NCBI RefSeq assembly: GCF_902459685.1
Contig: NZ_CABPSF010000002.1
Coordinates: 372,001-436,000 of the forward strand
From: Pandoraea iniqua
Lineage (GTDB): Bacteria; Pseudomonadota; Gammaproteobacteria; Burkholderiales; Burkholderiaceae
DNA length: 64,000 nucleotides
Direction: 5' to 3'
In this document: positions 16,638 to 24,985 of the stretch, in pieces
Numbering within the stretch: the stretch's first letter is position 1
How the letters are laid out: every line of letters begins with the position of its first letter
Translations under genes and position numbers: made by a program
Notes under the pieces: model-generated
Told to the model about the DNA's origin: nothing
Database searches by the model: none
The model's input: the letters and a program-made list of their open reading frames with translations, nothing else

Positions 16638-18071
16638 ATGTATTCCTACCCTGACATCAAGATGCTGATCGGCGGTCAGTGGCGCAGCGCGCCCGGCCAG
16701 CCCGTGACGAACCCTTCAGAGGGCACGACGATCGGCATGGTGCCGACGGCGACGCTCGCCGACCTCAACGCCGCGCTGTCGGCCGCCGACAAGGGGTTCC
16801 GCGTCTGGCGGCGTACGTCGCCCGCGCAGCGCACCGAGATCATGTTGCGCGCCATCGCGTTGCTCAAGGAGCGCGTCGAAAGCATCGCCTTCGCGATCTC
16901 GCTGGAGCAGGGCAAGACGCTGGCACAGGCACGGGCGGAAGTGCTGCGCGGCTGCGATCTGATGACGTGGGACGCCAACGAAGGCAAGCGCCTTTACGGC
17001 CGCGTGATTCCCGCCGAGCCGGGCATGCGTCACACGGTGGTGCGCGAACCCGTCGGCGTGATCGCAGCTTTCACGCCGTGGAACTTCCCGATGAGTTCGC
17101 CCGCCCGCAAGGTCGGTGGTGCGCTCGCCGCTGGTTGTTCGATCATTCTCAAGGCGGCAGAGGAAACCCCGGCGGGTGCCGTGCTGATGGCGCAGGCGTT
17201 TCAGGATGCTGGCTTGCCGGATGGTGTGTTCAACCTTGTTTTCGGTGATCCGGCGATGATCTCGTCGCACCTGATCGCCAGCCCGGTCGTGCGCGGCATC
17301 ACGTTCACCGGTTCGACGCCGGTCGGCAAGCATCTCGCAGGTCTCGCGGCCAAGGCCATGAAGCCGGCCATTCTGGAATTGGGCGGCCATGCACCGGTCA
17401 TCGTGTGCGACGACGCCGATCCCGAAGCGGCCGCGCTCGCCTGTGTCAAAGGCAAGCTCAACAACGCGGGGCAGGTCTGCGTGGCCCCCACGCGCTTCTT
17501 CGTGCATCGCAACGTCTACGACGCCTTCGTGAATGCCTTCGCGCGTCACGGCGGCGCCATTCGTGCGGGCCACGCGCTGGAGTCGTCGAGCGATATTGGT
17601 CCGGTGGTGAATCAACGTCGTCTGGACGCACTTCACTCACTGGTCGACGACGCCGTCGCCCGTGGCGCCCGTGTGGTCTGCGGCGGCGAGCGCAACGACG
17701 GACCGGGCTACGTATTCCCGTTCACCGCACTCGCAGATGTGCCGGCCGATGCGCGCGCCATGCTCGAAGAGCCGTTCGGCCCGCTCTCGCTCATCGTGCC
17801 GGTCGACAGTCTGGACGACGCCATCGCACGCGCCAACGAAGTGCCGTACGGCCTCGCGGGCTACGCCTTCACGCGCTCGGCGGCCAACGCTTACCGGCTG
17901 GGCGACGAGCTCGAAGTCGGCAACCTCGCGATCAATCATCTGGTGTCGGCCGTCTCCGAAACCCCGTTCGGCGGCGTGAAAGACAGCGGCTACGGCAGAG
18001 AGGGCGGCACCGAGGGGCTTGAGTGCTACACGCACGTCAAGAGCATCTCTCACCTGATGGAACCGGCGTAA
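16638..18071 (+). CDS. NAD(P)-dependent aldehyde dehydrogenase (succinate-semialdehyde dehydrogenase-like)
   Basis: A 477-residue aldehyde dehydrogenase. It has FTPWNFPMSSPARKVGGALAAG, the FTGST NAD-binding turn, general-base Glu in LELGGHAPVIV, and the nucleophile Cys near residue 281 in NAGQVCVAPTRF. The C-terminal NHLVSAVSETPFGGVKDSGYG pattern and length match the GabD/SSADH branch. It would oxidise an aldehyde released by monooxygenase attack to a carboxylic acid. It lies 48 bases after the transporter gene in the same direction. Confidence 0.93.
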   Translation: MYSYPDIKMLIGGQWRSAPGQPVTNPSEGTTIGMVPTATLADLNAALSAADKGFRVWRRTSPAQRTEIMLRAIALLKERVESIAFAISLEQGKTLAQARAEVLRGCDLMTWDANEGKRLYGRVIPAEPGMRHTVVREPVGVIAAFTPWNFPMSSPARKVGGALAAGCSIILKAAEETPAGAVLMAQAFQDAGLPDGVFNLVFGDPAMISSHLIASPVVRGITFTGSTPVGKHLAGLAAKAMKPAILELGGHAPVIVCDDADPEAAALACVKGKLNNAGQVCVAPTRFFVHRNVYDAFVNAFARHGGAIRAGHALESSSDIGPVVNQRRLDALHSLVDDAVARGARVVCGGERNDGPGYVFPFTALADVPADARAMLEEPFGPLSLIVPVDSLDDAIARANEVPYGLAGYAFTRSAANAYRLGDELEVGNLAINHLVSAVSETPFGGVKDSGYGREGGTEGLECYTHVKSISHLMEPA

Positions 18072-18205
18072 CCCGACGACGGCTCCGACGCGGGGAATCG
18101 TACGGGACACGCTTCGCCGCATTCGTGAAGCGCCGCACGGCGACGGTCACTTTTGTGATGCGCCGTTCGGCACGACAAGCAAACGGGAACAACCTGGAGA
18201 TGTGC

Positions 18206-18421
18206 ATGCGGTCCATATATCTATTAGCACTCCTACCTGTATTGGCGGTTCTGGTAGGTCCATTTTTCGTCAATCGCGTCACGCCGTACGTACTCGGCAT
18301 GCCGTTTCTGCTGGCATGGCTGGCAGGGGCGCTCGTGCTCACGTCGATTGTGATGGCCATCATTTTCTATGCCGATCAGGCGCGACTCGCGTCGTCCGAT
18401 CACGGTAGCGAAGGAGCCTGA
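18206..18421 (+). CDS. DUF3311 small membrane protein (first copy)
   Basis: A 71-residue protein with two membrane segments (about 4-24 and 31-54) and the VLGMPFLLAWLAG stretch of the DUF3311 family. These proteins are nearly always encoded just before a sodium:solute symporter and are thought to be its small subunit. The ATG at 18206 has GGAG seven bases upstream. The symporter gene begins three bases after its stop, which implies coupling. Longer open reading upstream has no homology and a basic composition unlike a membrane protein. Confidence 0.82.
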   Translation: MRSIYLLALLPVLAVLVGPFFVNRVTPYVLGMPFLLAWLAGALVLTSIVMAIIFYADQARLASSDHGSEGA

Positions 18422-18423
18422 GC

Positions 18424-19899
18424 ATGAATAGCGCATTGATCTTTATTTTTCTGGCGGTCGCGCTGGCGCTGTTCCTCGGCATCCGGGCGCGTCGCGGCAA
18501 GGACATGAGTCTGGAGCAGTGGACCGTCGGCGGACGCGGCTTTGGCGCGGCCATCGTGTTTCTGCTGATGGCGGGCGAAATCTATACGACGTTCGTCTTC
18601 CTCGGCGGCAGCGGCTATGCCTACGGACACGGCGCAGGCGCGTACTACCTGCTGGGCTACGGCAGCCTGCCGTTCATCCTGTCGTACTTCCTGCTGCCGC
18701 CGATCTGGCGCTATGCCAAGGAGCGCCGGCTGATTTCGCAGCCGGACTTCTTCGCGTCGAAGTACGACAGCCCGGTGCTGGGCGTGCTGGTCGCCATCGT
18801 CGGCTTTGCGGCGCTCGTGCCGTACCTCGTGCTGCAACTCAAGGGGCTGGGCATTATCGTCAGCGTGTCGTCGTACTCGGCCATTTCCTCGAATCAGGGC
18901 GTGCTGATCGGCGCCGTCGTGGTGGCGGTGTATGTCGCACTGTCCGGCGTGCACGGCTCGGCATGGACGTCGGTGGTCAAGGACGCACTCGTCATGTTCG
19001 TCGCCGTGTTCCTCGGCCTTTATCTGCCGTACCACTACTACGGTGGGGTGGGCGACATGTTCGCGGCCATCGAAAAGGCGAAACCCGGCTTCCTGGCACT
19101 GCGCGATGTGGGCGAGAGCCCTGTGTGGATGGTCTCGACGGTGATTCTGTCGACGCTGGGCTTCTACATGTGGCCGCACATGTTCATGGCGACGTACACG
19201 GCCAAGCGCGAGGAAGTGCTGCGCCGTAACGCCTTCGTGCTGCCGATCTACCAGTTGATGCTGCTGTTCATCCTGTTCGTGGGCTTCTCGGCGGTGCTTG
19301 CCGTGCCGGGCCTGACGGGTGGCGATATCGATCTGGCGCTGTTCAAGGTGTCGCTCAAGACGTTCGATCCGTGGTTCGTCGGCGTGATCGGTGCGGCGGG
19401 GATTCTGACGGCACTCGTGCCGGGGTCGATGATTCTGATGACTTCCGCGACGCTGCTCGCGAACAACGTGTATCGCCCGCTGCGTCCGAAAGCTACCGAT
19501 GCGGATGTGGCTCGTTTGGCGAAATGGCTCGCACCGGTCGTGATGGCGCTGGCGGTGCTGTTCACGCTGAACGGCGGGCAGACCATCGTGGCGTTGCTGC
19601 TGATGGCCTATGCGTTGGTGACGCAGTTGTTCCCGGTGTTGCTGGCCAGCCTGATCGGCAAGCATCTCGTGACGCGTCCGGCGGCGTTCGCCAGCATCAT
19701 CGTCGGTGTCGCGACGGTAGCTTGGGTGTCGATCACCAAGAAGTCGGTGGCTGCGCTGTTCCCGTTCTTCCCGGACGCGCTCAAGGACCTCAACGTCGGC
19801 ATCGTCGCGCTGGTGTTCAACGTGATCACGCTGGTGGTCGTGACGTTGCTCACGCGCCGCACGGCAGGCGCTGCCCGGTTGTCGGCCGATGCGTCCTGA
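18424..19899 (+). CDS. Sodium:solute symporter family protein (first copy)
   Basis: A 491-residue SSS-family carrier with about thirteen membrane helices. Family marks are the N-terminal SLEQWTVGGRGFGAAIVFLLMAGEIYTTFVFLGGSGYAYGHGAGAYY region and the central FYMWPHMFMATYTAKREEVLRRN block (both spread over helices 2 and 7). The nearest recognised types are PanF/MctP-like monocarboxylate or pantothenate carriers; the true solute is unknown. AAGGAG precedes the ATG. It works with the preceding DUF3311 protein. Confidence 0.9.
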   Translation: MNSALIFIFLAVALALFLGIRARRGKDMSLEQWTVGGRGFGAAIVFLLMAGEIYTTFVFLGGSGYAYGHGAGAYYLLGYGSLPFILSYFLLPPIWRYAKERRLISQPDFFASKYDSPVLGVLVAIVGFAALVPYLVLQLKGLGIIVSVSSYSAISSNQGVLIGAVVVAVYVALSGVHGSAWTSVVKDALVMFVAVFLGLYLPYHYYGGVGDMFAAIEKAKPGFLALRDVGESPVWMVSTVILSTLGFYMWPHMFMATYTAKREEVLRRNAFVLPIYQLMLLFILFVGFSAVLAVPGLTGGDIDLALFKVSLKTFDPWFVGVIGAAGILTALVPGSMILMTSATLLANNVYRPLRPKATDADVARLAKWLAPVVMALAVLFTLNGGQTIVALLLMAYALVTQLFPVLLASLIGKHLVTRPAAFASIIVGVATVAWVSITKKSVAALFPFFPDALKDLNVGIVALVFNVITLVVVTLLTRRTAGAARLSADAS

Positions 19900-19931
19900 C
19901 ATGCAATGACGACGCATTAATGAAGTGAGCG

Positions 19932-19971
19932 AGACGCCTGTGCCATCGGGTCATACCGGGTACGGGCGTCT
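19932..19971 (+). other. Inverted repeat in the short leader of the lumazine synthase gene
   Basis: AGACGCC at 19932-19938 and GGCGTCT at 19965-19971 are perfect 7-bp arms around a 26-base loop. It may end transcripts from the symporter gene or shape the ribH leader. The region is too short and lacks the conserved segments of an FMN riboswitch. Confidence 0.4.
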
Positions 19972-19988
19972 TGCGTGACAGACAAGCT

Positions 19989-20477
19989 ATGACGAATTCC
20001 CTAGATATTCCCCGCATCGCCTTCGTGCAGGCGGGCTGGCACGCCGATCTGCTCGACGGCGCGCGCGACGCGTTTCAGGCGCGCATGGCAGAGCTGGGTG
20101 TGCCCGCCGAAGGCATCCGCCACTTCGACGTGCCGGGCGCTTTCGAGATCCCCTTGTTCGCCAGACGCCTCGCGCAAAGCGGCCAGTACGACGCCATCGT
20201 CGGCGCGGCACTGGTTGTCAACGGCGGCATCTACCGTCACGAGTTCGTGGCGCAGGCGGTCGTGGACGGCCTGATGCGCGTGCAACTCGACACGGATGTG
20301 CCCGTTTTCTCGATGTCGCTCACGCCGCATCACTTTCACTCGCACGACGAGCACTATGGCTTCTTCGACGAGCACCTTCGTCACAAGGGGCGTGAAGTCG
20401 CCGACGCCTGCGTCGGCATGCTGCGTGCCCTCGCCAACATCGCTCCCGAACCCACCCAGAAGGAATCTCAGACATGA
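19989..20477 (+). CDS. ribH2: 6,7-dimethyl-8-ribityllumazine synthase, RibH2 type
   Basis: A 162-residue lumazine synthase, which joins 5-amino-6-ribitylaminouracil with dihydroxybutanone phosphate in riboflavin synthesis. The substrate-binding Trp in FVQAGWHADL, the VPGAFEIPLFARRL loop, the GAALVVNGGIYRHEFVAQAVVDGLM helix region and the distinctive LTPHHFHSHDEHYGFFDEHL segment place it with decameric RibH2 enzymes of Brucella and rhizobia rather than with the housekeeping icosahedral type. No other riboflavin gene is present. It sits among flavin-dependent catabolic genes and its stop overlaps the next ATG (ATGATGA), so it is coupled to the M20 enzyme. ATG 19989 is the likely start; ribosome-binding signal is weak. 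Confidence 0.93.
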   Translation: MTNSLDIPRIAFVQAGWHADLLDGARDAFQARMAELGVPAEGIRHFDVPGAFEIPLFARRLAQSGQYDAIVGAALVVNGGIYRHEFVAQAVVDGLMRVQLDTDVPVFSMSLTPHHFHSHDEHYGFFDEHLRHKGREVADACVGMLRALANIAPEPTQKESQT

Positions 20478-21667
20478 TGCCCTCAAGCGATCTGGACGCC
20501 TTGCTCGCCCAAGGCGGCGACGCGCTGCGCACCTTGCGCCGTGACTTGCACGCGCATCCTGAACTGCGCTTTGAAGAACGTCGAACGGCCGATGTCGTTG
20601 CCGACTACCTGACGTCACTCGGCTACACGGTGGACCGGGGGATGGCAGGCACGGGTGTCGTCGCCAGTCTGCCGGGCAAAGACCCCGCGCGCGGCATCGT
20701 GTTGCGCGCCGACATGGACGCGCTGCCGATTCAGGAAGCCAACACGTTTGCCCACGCGTCGTGCCATCACGGCGTGATGCACGCCTGCGGACACGATGGC
20801 CACACCACGATGCTGCTCGGCGCGGCCCGGGTACTGCGTGAAATGCCGCAATTGCCGGGCTCGGTGCACTTTGTCTTCCAGCCGGGAGAGGAGGGCGGTG
20901 CGGGGGCCAAGAAGATGATTGACGACGGACTGTTCGCGCGGTTCCCCACGCAGGCCGTCTTCGGCATGCACAACTGGCCGACGCTGCCGGCGGGCGAGTT
21001 CGGCCTGCGCACCGGCCCGATCATGGCCGCGGGCGTGCGCTTTCGGATCACCATTCGCGGCAAGGGCGCCCACGCTGCGCAGCCGCATCTCGGACTCGAC
21101 CCGATCCCGCTGGCCTGCTCGATGGTGCTTCAGTGCCAGACGCTCACGGCACGCCACAAAGATCCGGTCGCGCCTGCGGTCGTCTCGGTGTGCATGATGC
21201 ACGCGGGCGACACCGACAACGTGATTCCCGACACGGTGGAGTTGCGCGGCACGATCCGGACGCTGTCGTCGGCTGTGCTCAATCAGTTGCAGGACGACAT
21301 CCGCCGTATCGGCGACGGTCTGGCAGCGGCCTACGGCGCAGCGATCGAGACCGAGTTCTTCCAGTACTACCCGGCGACGGTGAACACGAAGCCCGAGACG
21401 GCGTTGTGCGAGCAGGTGATTCGCGAGACGTTCGGCGATGCGGCGACCCACGCGGACGTGCCGCCCAACATGACGTCGGAAGATTTCGGTTTCATGCTGG
21501 AAGCGAAACCGGGGGCGTACGTGCTCATCGGCAATGCGCCACGCGGCGAGACCGGCGTCGGTCTGCATCATCCGGCTTACGATTTCAACGACGACATCCT
21601 CAACGATGGCGTTCGCTATTGGGTCGCGCTGGCACAAGGCTATTACCAGACGAAAAGCAACGATTGA
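20474..21667 (+). CDS. M20-family amidohydrolase (hippurate/N-acyl-amino-acid hydrolase-like)
   Basis: A 397-residue zinc metallopeptidase-fold enzyme. It shows LRRDLHAHPELRFEE, VLRADMDALPIQE, the metal site MHACGHDGHTTMLLGAA (C105, H107), FQPGEEGGAGAKKMIDDGL and the C-terminal PNMTSEDFGFMLE with its ligand region. This branch (AbgA/HipO/IlvA-like amidohydrolases) removes acyl groups from N-acyl amino acids or similar amides. It overlaps the lumazine synthase stop and is followed by a terminator-like hairpin, so it closes the first part of the island. Confidence 0.92.
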   Translation: MMPSSDLDALLAQGGDALRTLRRDLHAHPELRFEERRTADVVADYLTSLGYTVDRGMAGTGVVASLPGKDPARGIVLRADMDALPIQEANTFAHASCHHGVMHACGHDGHTTMLLGAARVLREMPQLPGSVHFVFQPGEEGGAGAKKMIDDGLFARFPTQAVFGMHNWPTLPAGEFGLRTGPIMAAGVRFRITIRGKGAHAAQPHLGLDPIPLACSMVLQCQTLTARHKDPVAPAVVSVCMMHAGDTDNVIPDTVELRGTIRTLSSAVLNQLQDDIRRIGDGLAAAYGAAIETEFFQYYPATVNTKPETALCEQVIRETFGDAATHADVPPNMTSEDFGFMLEAKPGAYVLIGNAPRGETGVGLHHPAYDFNDDILNDGVRYWVALAQGYYQTKSND

Positions 21668-21768
21668 AGTCGGCGAAATAACGCCATTGCCGATTTCGAT
21701 GAATAAAACCAAAGTAAAACGATTGAAATTCGGTATTCAGTTTTAACACGCACAACATCGCTTCAAAT

Positions 21769-21800
21769 CCCCGAAACCCGCTGCTGGTGGGCTTTCGGGG
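21769..21800 (+). terminator. Hairpin downstream of the M20 gene
   Basis: CCCCGAAACCC pairs with GGG-C-TTTCGGGG, an eleven-pair stem with one bulged C and a nine-base loop. No T tract follows, so termination strength is uncertain. It lies in the 227-base gap between the M20 gene and the second DUF3311 gene. Confidence 0.5.
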
Positions 21801-21822
21801 GTGTTCAGCAAATCCTACATCG

Positions 21823-21869
21823 TTCGGCTAGAGTGTATTTACGCGTAGTTGATATGCGCTTGAGCCGAA
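21823..21869 (+). other. Long-loop inverted repeat before the second symporter pair
   Basis: TTCGGCT at 21823-21829 and AGCCGAA at 21863-21869 are perfect 7-bp arms with a 33-base loop that ends 25 bases before the DUF3311 start. It is a possible leader structure or two half-sites for a regulator. Function is not evident. Confidence 0.35.
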
Positions 21870-21894
21870 TTAAAACAAGAGGAGACTTGCTGAA

Positions 21895-22074
21895 ATGCGG
21901 TTATTGCTATTGCTGCCGTTTATCGGTTTGTTGTGGGTGCCGTTCTACAACAGTGAGCTGCCGTCGCTGTGGGGATTTCCGTTCTTCTACTGGTACCAGT
22001 TTGCTTGGGTGCCGGTGACATCGCTGCTGATCTGGATCGTATTTCGCGATGGTCTGAAGAAAGGGGAAGAGTAA
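21895..22074 (+). CDS. DUF3311 small membrane protein (second copy)
   Basis: A 59-residue gene. Translation gives MRLLLLLPFIGLLWVPFYNS at the start, a WGFPFFYWYQFAWVP centre and a charged end GLKKGEE, with two membrane spans. The Phe/Tyr-rich FPFFYWYQ block is the DUF3311 signature. AGAGGAG lies upstream of the ATG and the TAA stop abuts the symporter ATG directly (TAAATG), implying coupled expression. The predicted role is a small partner subunit of the adjacent symporter, by analogy with other DUF3311/symporter pairs. Confidence 0.85.
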   Translation: MRLLLLLPFIGLLWVPFYNSELPSLWGFPFFYWYQFAWVPVTSLLIWIVFRDGLKKGEE

Positions 22075-23568
22075 ATGAGCGCCGGTATCAATTGGACCGC
22101 GCTAGCGGTCTTCGTGTTTTTCTTTGTCCTCGTGACCGTCATGGGTTTCTGGGCGTCGCGCTGGATGGCGGGCCCGTCGAACAAGGGCGCGCATCTGGAC
22201 GAATGGGGTCTCGGCGGTCGTAATTTCGGCGCGTGGATCACGTGGTTCCTCGTCGGCGGCGATTTCTACACCGCCTATACCGTGATCGCCGTTCCGGCAC
22301 TGGTGTACGCCGTCGGCGCTTACGGGTTCTTCGCGCTGCCCTACACGATTCTTGTCTACCCGATCGTCTTCCTGATCATGCCGAAGCTGTGGCACGCCGC
22401 GCACAAAGCCGGCCATGTCACGGCGGCGGATGTCGTCTACGGCCGCTATCAGTCGCGTCCGCTGGAGCTTGCCATTGCGCTGACGGGTGTGGTGGCGACG
22501 ATGCCGTACATCGCCCTGCAACTGATCGGTATGGAAGTCGTGATCAAGGCGCTGGGGCTGACGGGTGAGCTACCGCTGCTGGCCGCATTCGTCATTCTGG
22601 CGCTGTACACCTACTCGGCGGGTCTGCGGGCACCGGCGCTCATCGCGTTCGTTAAGGACCTGATGATCTACATCGTCGTCCTCGTCGCCGTGGTGGTCGT
22701 ACCGGCCAAGCTGGGTGGCTACGGAGTAGTGTTCGATACGGCGCGTGACGTGTTTGCCAAGAAGGGCGGGGCCACGGGTCTGACGCTCAAACCGGCGCAG
22801 TTCCTGCCGTTTGCCACACTGGCGCTCGGCTCGGCGATGGCCGCGTTTATGTATCCGCACACGCTGACGGGCATTTTCGCCGCCAAGGACGCAAACACGA
22901 TTCGCAAGAATGCGGTGTTCCTGCCGGCCTACACCGTGCTGCTCGGCCTGATCGCGTTGCTCGGTTTCATGGCCTACGCCGCCGGTGTGAAGGTGCAGAC
23001 CAACAACGACGTCGTGCCGGCGTTGTTCAACGGCCTGTTCCCGAGCTGGTTCGCGGGCTTCGCGTTCGCCGCGATCGCCATCGGTGCCTTGGTGCCGGCT
23101 GCCGTGATGTCCATCGGTGCCTCCAACCTCTTCACGCGCAACTTCTGGAAGCCCTACGTCAACCCGAACATCACGAATGAAGGGGAGGCGAAGGTCGCCA
23201 AGATCGTGTCGCTGGTCGTGAAGCTGGGCGCGCTGGTGTTCATCCTGTTCCTGCCCACGCAGTTCGCGCTCGATCTGCAACTGTTGGGCGGCGTCTGGAT
23301 CTTGCAGACGTTCCCGGCGTTGGTGTTCGGTCTGTTCGTGGGCTGGTTTGGCGCACGCGCGCTGCTGTGCGGATGGGCGTTCGGCATCGTGTGCGGCAGT
23401 TGGCTTGCGTTCGCAGACGGGATCAAGCCGGTGCACACCTTCACGCTGGGTGCCGACAAGTACTCGCTCTACACCGGGATCATTGCGCTGGTGGTGAACA
23501 TCGTCGTTGCGGTGGTCGCCAATGTGCTGCTTGGTAAGGGCTCGCGTCCGGCGCTGCGTAATGCTTGA
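22075..23568 (+). CDS. Sodium:solute symporter family protein (second copy)
   Basis: A 497-residue SSS-family transporter, about thirteen helices. Visible family segments include DEWGLGGRNFGAWITWFLVGGDFYTAYTVIAVPALVYAVGAYG over helices 2-3, the AAFMYPHTLTGIFAAKDANTIRKN block and FAAIAIGALVPAAVMSIGASNLFTRNF. It differs clearly from the first symporter in this island, so the pair is not a recent duplication. It ends the island and is followed by a strong convergent hairpin. Confidence 0.9.
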   Translation: MSAGINWTALAVFVFFFVLVTVMGFWASRWMAGPSNKGAHLDEWGLGGRNFGAWITWFLVGGDFYTAYTVIAVPALVYAVGAYGFFALPYTILVYPIVFLIMPKLWHAAHKAGHVTAADVVYGRYQSRPLELAIALTGVVATMPYIALQLIGMEVVIKALGLTGELPLLAAFVILALYTYSAGLRAPALIAFVKDLMIYIVVLVAVVVVPAKLGGYGVVFDTARDVFAKKGGATGLTLKPAQFLPFATLALGSAMAAFMYPHTLTGIFAAKDANTIRKNAVFLPAYTVLLGLIALLGFMAYAAGVKVQTNNDVVPALFNGLFPSWFAGFAFAAIAIGALVPAAVMSIGASNLFTRNFWKPYVNPNITNEGEAKVAKIVSLVVKLGALVFILFLPTQFALDLQLLGGVWILQTFPALVFGLFVGWFGARALLCGWAFGIVCGSWLAFADGIKPVHTFTLGADKYSLYTGIIALVVNIVVAVVANVLLGKGSRPALRNA

Positions 23569-23627
23569 TTTGCCTGATTAGGCGCATAAGGAAGCTGTTC
23601 AGGCCGTGCGAAGGCGCGGCCAATCAC

Positions 23628-23663
23628 AATGCCCCACGTGCGGAATATCCGCCGTGGGGCATT
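23628..23663. terminator. Bidirectional hairpin between convergent symporter and GlxA genes
   Basis: AATGCCCCACG (23628-23638) pairs perfectly with CGTGGGGCATT (23653-23663), and inside it GCGGA pairs with TCCGC around ATA, with a single bulged T. The 16-bp stem sits midway between two convergent genes. T-rich flanks are weak, but the place and stability argue for a shared terminator. Confidence 0.75.
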
Positions 23664-23681
23664 ATCGTTTTCGCCCTCGCT

Positions 23682-24770
23682 TCAGCCCTCTGCCGTAGCG
23701 TCGTGCTGGCGAAACTCGCGCGGCGATACGCCGTATCGAGCCCGGAAGTCGCGCGAGAAGTGCGCCCCGTCGGAGAAGCCGCACTCCAGCGCAATGTCGG
23801 TGATGCTGCGGGTGTCGTGGCGCAATTGCCATCGCCCGTAGTCGAGCCGCATGCTGCGAAGGAACGACATGGGCGAGACGCCGAGCGCCTCATGAAACGC
23901 CCGCTCGAGCTGTCGCCGCCCCACGTTCACATAGCGGGCGATGGCGTCGAGCGTCGGCGGATTATCGATGCGTTGCTCGATGAAGTGCGCGGCCTGTCGC
24001 ACCCGGACATCGGCAATATGCGAGAGATCGGCGTAGAAGTGCGCCTGCGGCAGCTTCGCCGGCCGGATGCCTTGCAGCATCATGTGGCGCACCACCTGTT
24101 GTGCCTTGGCCTGACCGCAATGGCGGGCCACGAGATACAGCCCCAGATCGATGGCGGCCGTCGAGCCGGCGCACGTAATCAGGTCGCCCTCGTCGACAAA
24201 CAGGTGATCGACGACGGCCTTCGTTTGACCAAAGCGCGTGCGAAACGCGTCCAGCACATTCCAGTGCACGCACACCGTGCGTGAACCGACCAGCCCCGCC
24301 TGCGCCAGTGTGAACGTTCCCGTGCAGATGCCGAGCATGCGCACGTGTTGCGCGCTCGCCCGCTGCAACCAGTCGCGCAATGGCGGCGGCAAGTAGGTAT
24401 TCGGGTAATCGTTGCCACCGCACATGGCGATGTAATCGAAGCACGACGGATCGTCCGGCAACGCGCTTTCGACGTTGATTGCGACGCCCGCGCTCGACTG
24501 ACGCGGCAGCCCGTCCATGCTCATGACGCGCCAGTGCACGTCGATCTGACGGCTGCGCCCGCCGTGATCGGCGGCCAGCCGCAGCACGTCGATGAGCCCC
24601 GCGAATGCGGCCAGCGTGAACTGGTGAAGCAAAACGAGCCCGATCGACAGCTTGGCTTGCGCGCAGGGCGGCGTCGCTACGTGCGCAGTATCCACGGCAC
24701 CGCCGACATCATCACCACGCGGCGAGACATCGGGCACCAGCCAGTTCGGGGCACGCGTCGTGGACTTCAT
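23682..24770 (-). CDS. GlxA-type AraC-family transcriptional regulator
   Basis: About 362 residues. The N-terminal DJ-1/PfpI-like domain (about 40-215) has FTLAAFAGLIDVLRLA, MCGGND and the nucleophile-elbow-like GICTGTFTLAQAGL; the C-terminal AraC domain (about 255-355) has two helix-turn-helix units ending with DIALECGFSDGAHFSRDFRARYGVSP. Proteins of this type (GlxA, GbdR, CdhR, ArgR of pseudomonads) control catabolism of arginine, betaine and carnitine. It diverges from the ABC importer at 24986 and probably activates it. ATG 24770 was chosen; upstream frame is not conserved. Confidence 0.92.
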   Translation of the reverse strand: MKSTTRAPNWLVPDVSPRGDDVGGAVDTAHVATPPCAQAKLSIGLVLLHQFTLAAFAGLIDVLRLAADHGGRSRQIDVHWRVMSMDGLPRQSSAGVAINVESALPDDPSCFDYIAMCGGNDYPNTYLPPPLRDWLQRASAQHVRMLGICTGTFTLAQAGLVGSRTVCVHWNVLDAFRTRFGQTKAVVDHLFVDEGDLITCAGSTAAIDLGLYLVARHCGQAKAQQVVRHMMLQGIRPAKLPQAHFYADLSHIADVRVRQAAHFIEQRIDNPPTLDAIARYVNVGRRQLERAFHEALGVSPMSFLRSMRLDYGRWQLRHDTRSITDIALECGFSDGAHFSRDFRARYGVSPREFRQHDATAEG

Positions 24771-24807
24771 TTTTTTTCGCGGTCTCCTGTCGGGCGTTTT
24801 TGCCGTA

Positions 24808-24836
24808 TTGATAGCGTTTCGGATGTCGCGTTTATA
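24808..24836 (+). promoter_or_regulatory. Candidate promoter of the ABC importer operon
   Basis: TTGATA at 24808-24813 and TTTATA at 24831-24836, 17 bases apart, match sigma70 consensus well. Transcription from here would give a leader of roughly 140 bases before the binding-protein gene. A GlxA-type activator would be expected to bind in the neighbouring intergenic stretch. Confidence 0.45.
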
Positions 24837-24985
24837 CAAGTTTTTGACCGACGCTTGCAAGTTGGCGACAACCCTTGCTCGCTACCATGCATCACAGTGA
24901 TTCAGCACTTAGCACTGAATTCACGAGATGGACGTAATGCTTGCAAGCGTTGGAATGACTGGCCACACCTTCCTCGAGGGACGAC

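Noticed and set aside
18400-19917. Open frame of 505 codons on the minus strand opposite the first symporter
   Set aside because: Made of Arg/His/Gln-rich sequence without hydrophobic cores or motifs; the plus-strand symporter explains the region.
19900-19988. FMN riboswitch before the RibH2 gene
   Set aside because: The gap is under 90 bases and has none of the conserved RFN segments; only a simple inverted repeat is visible.
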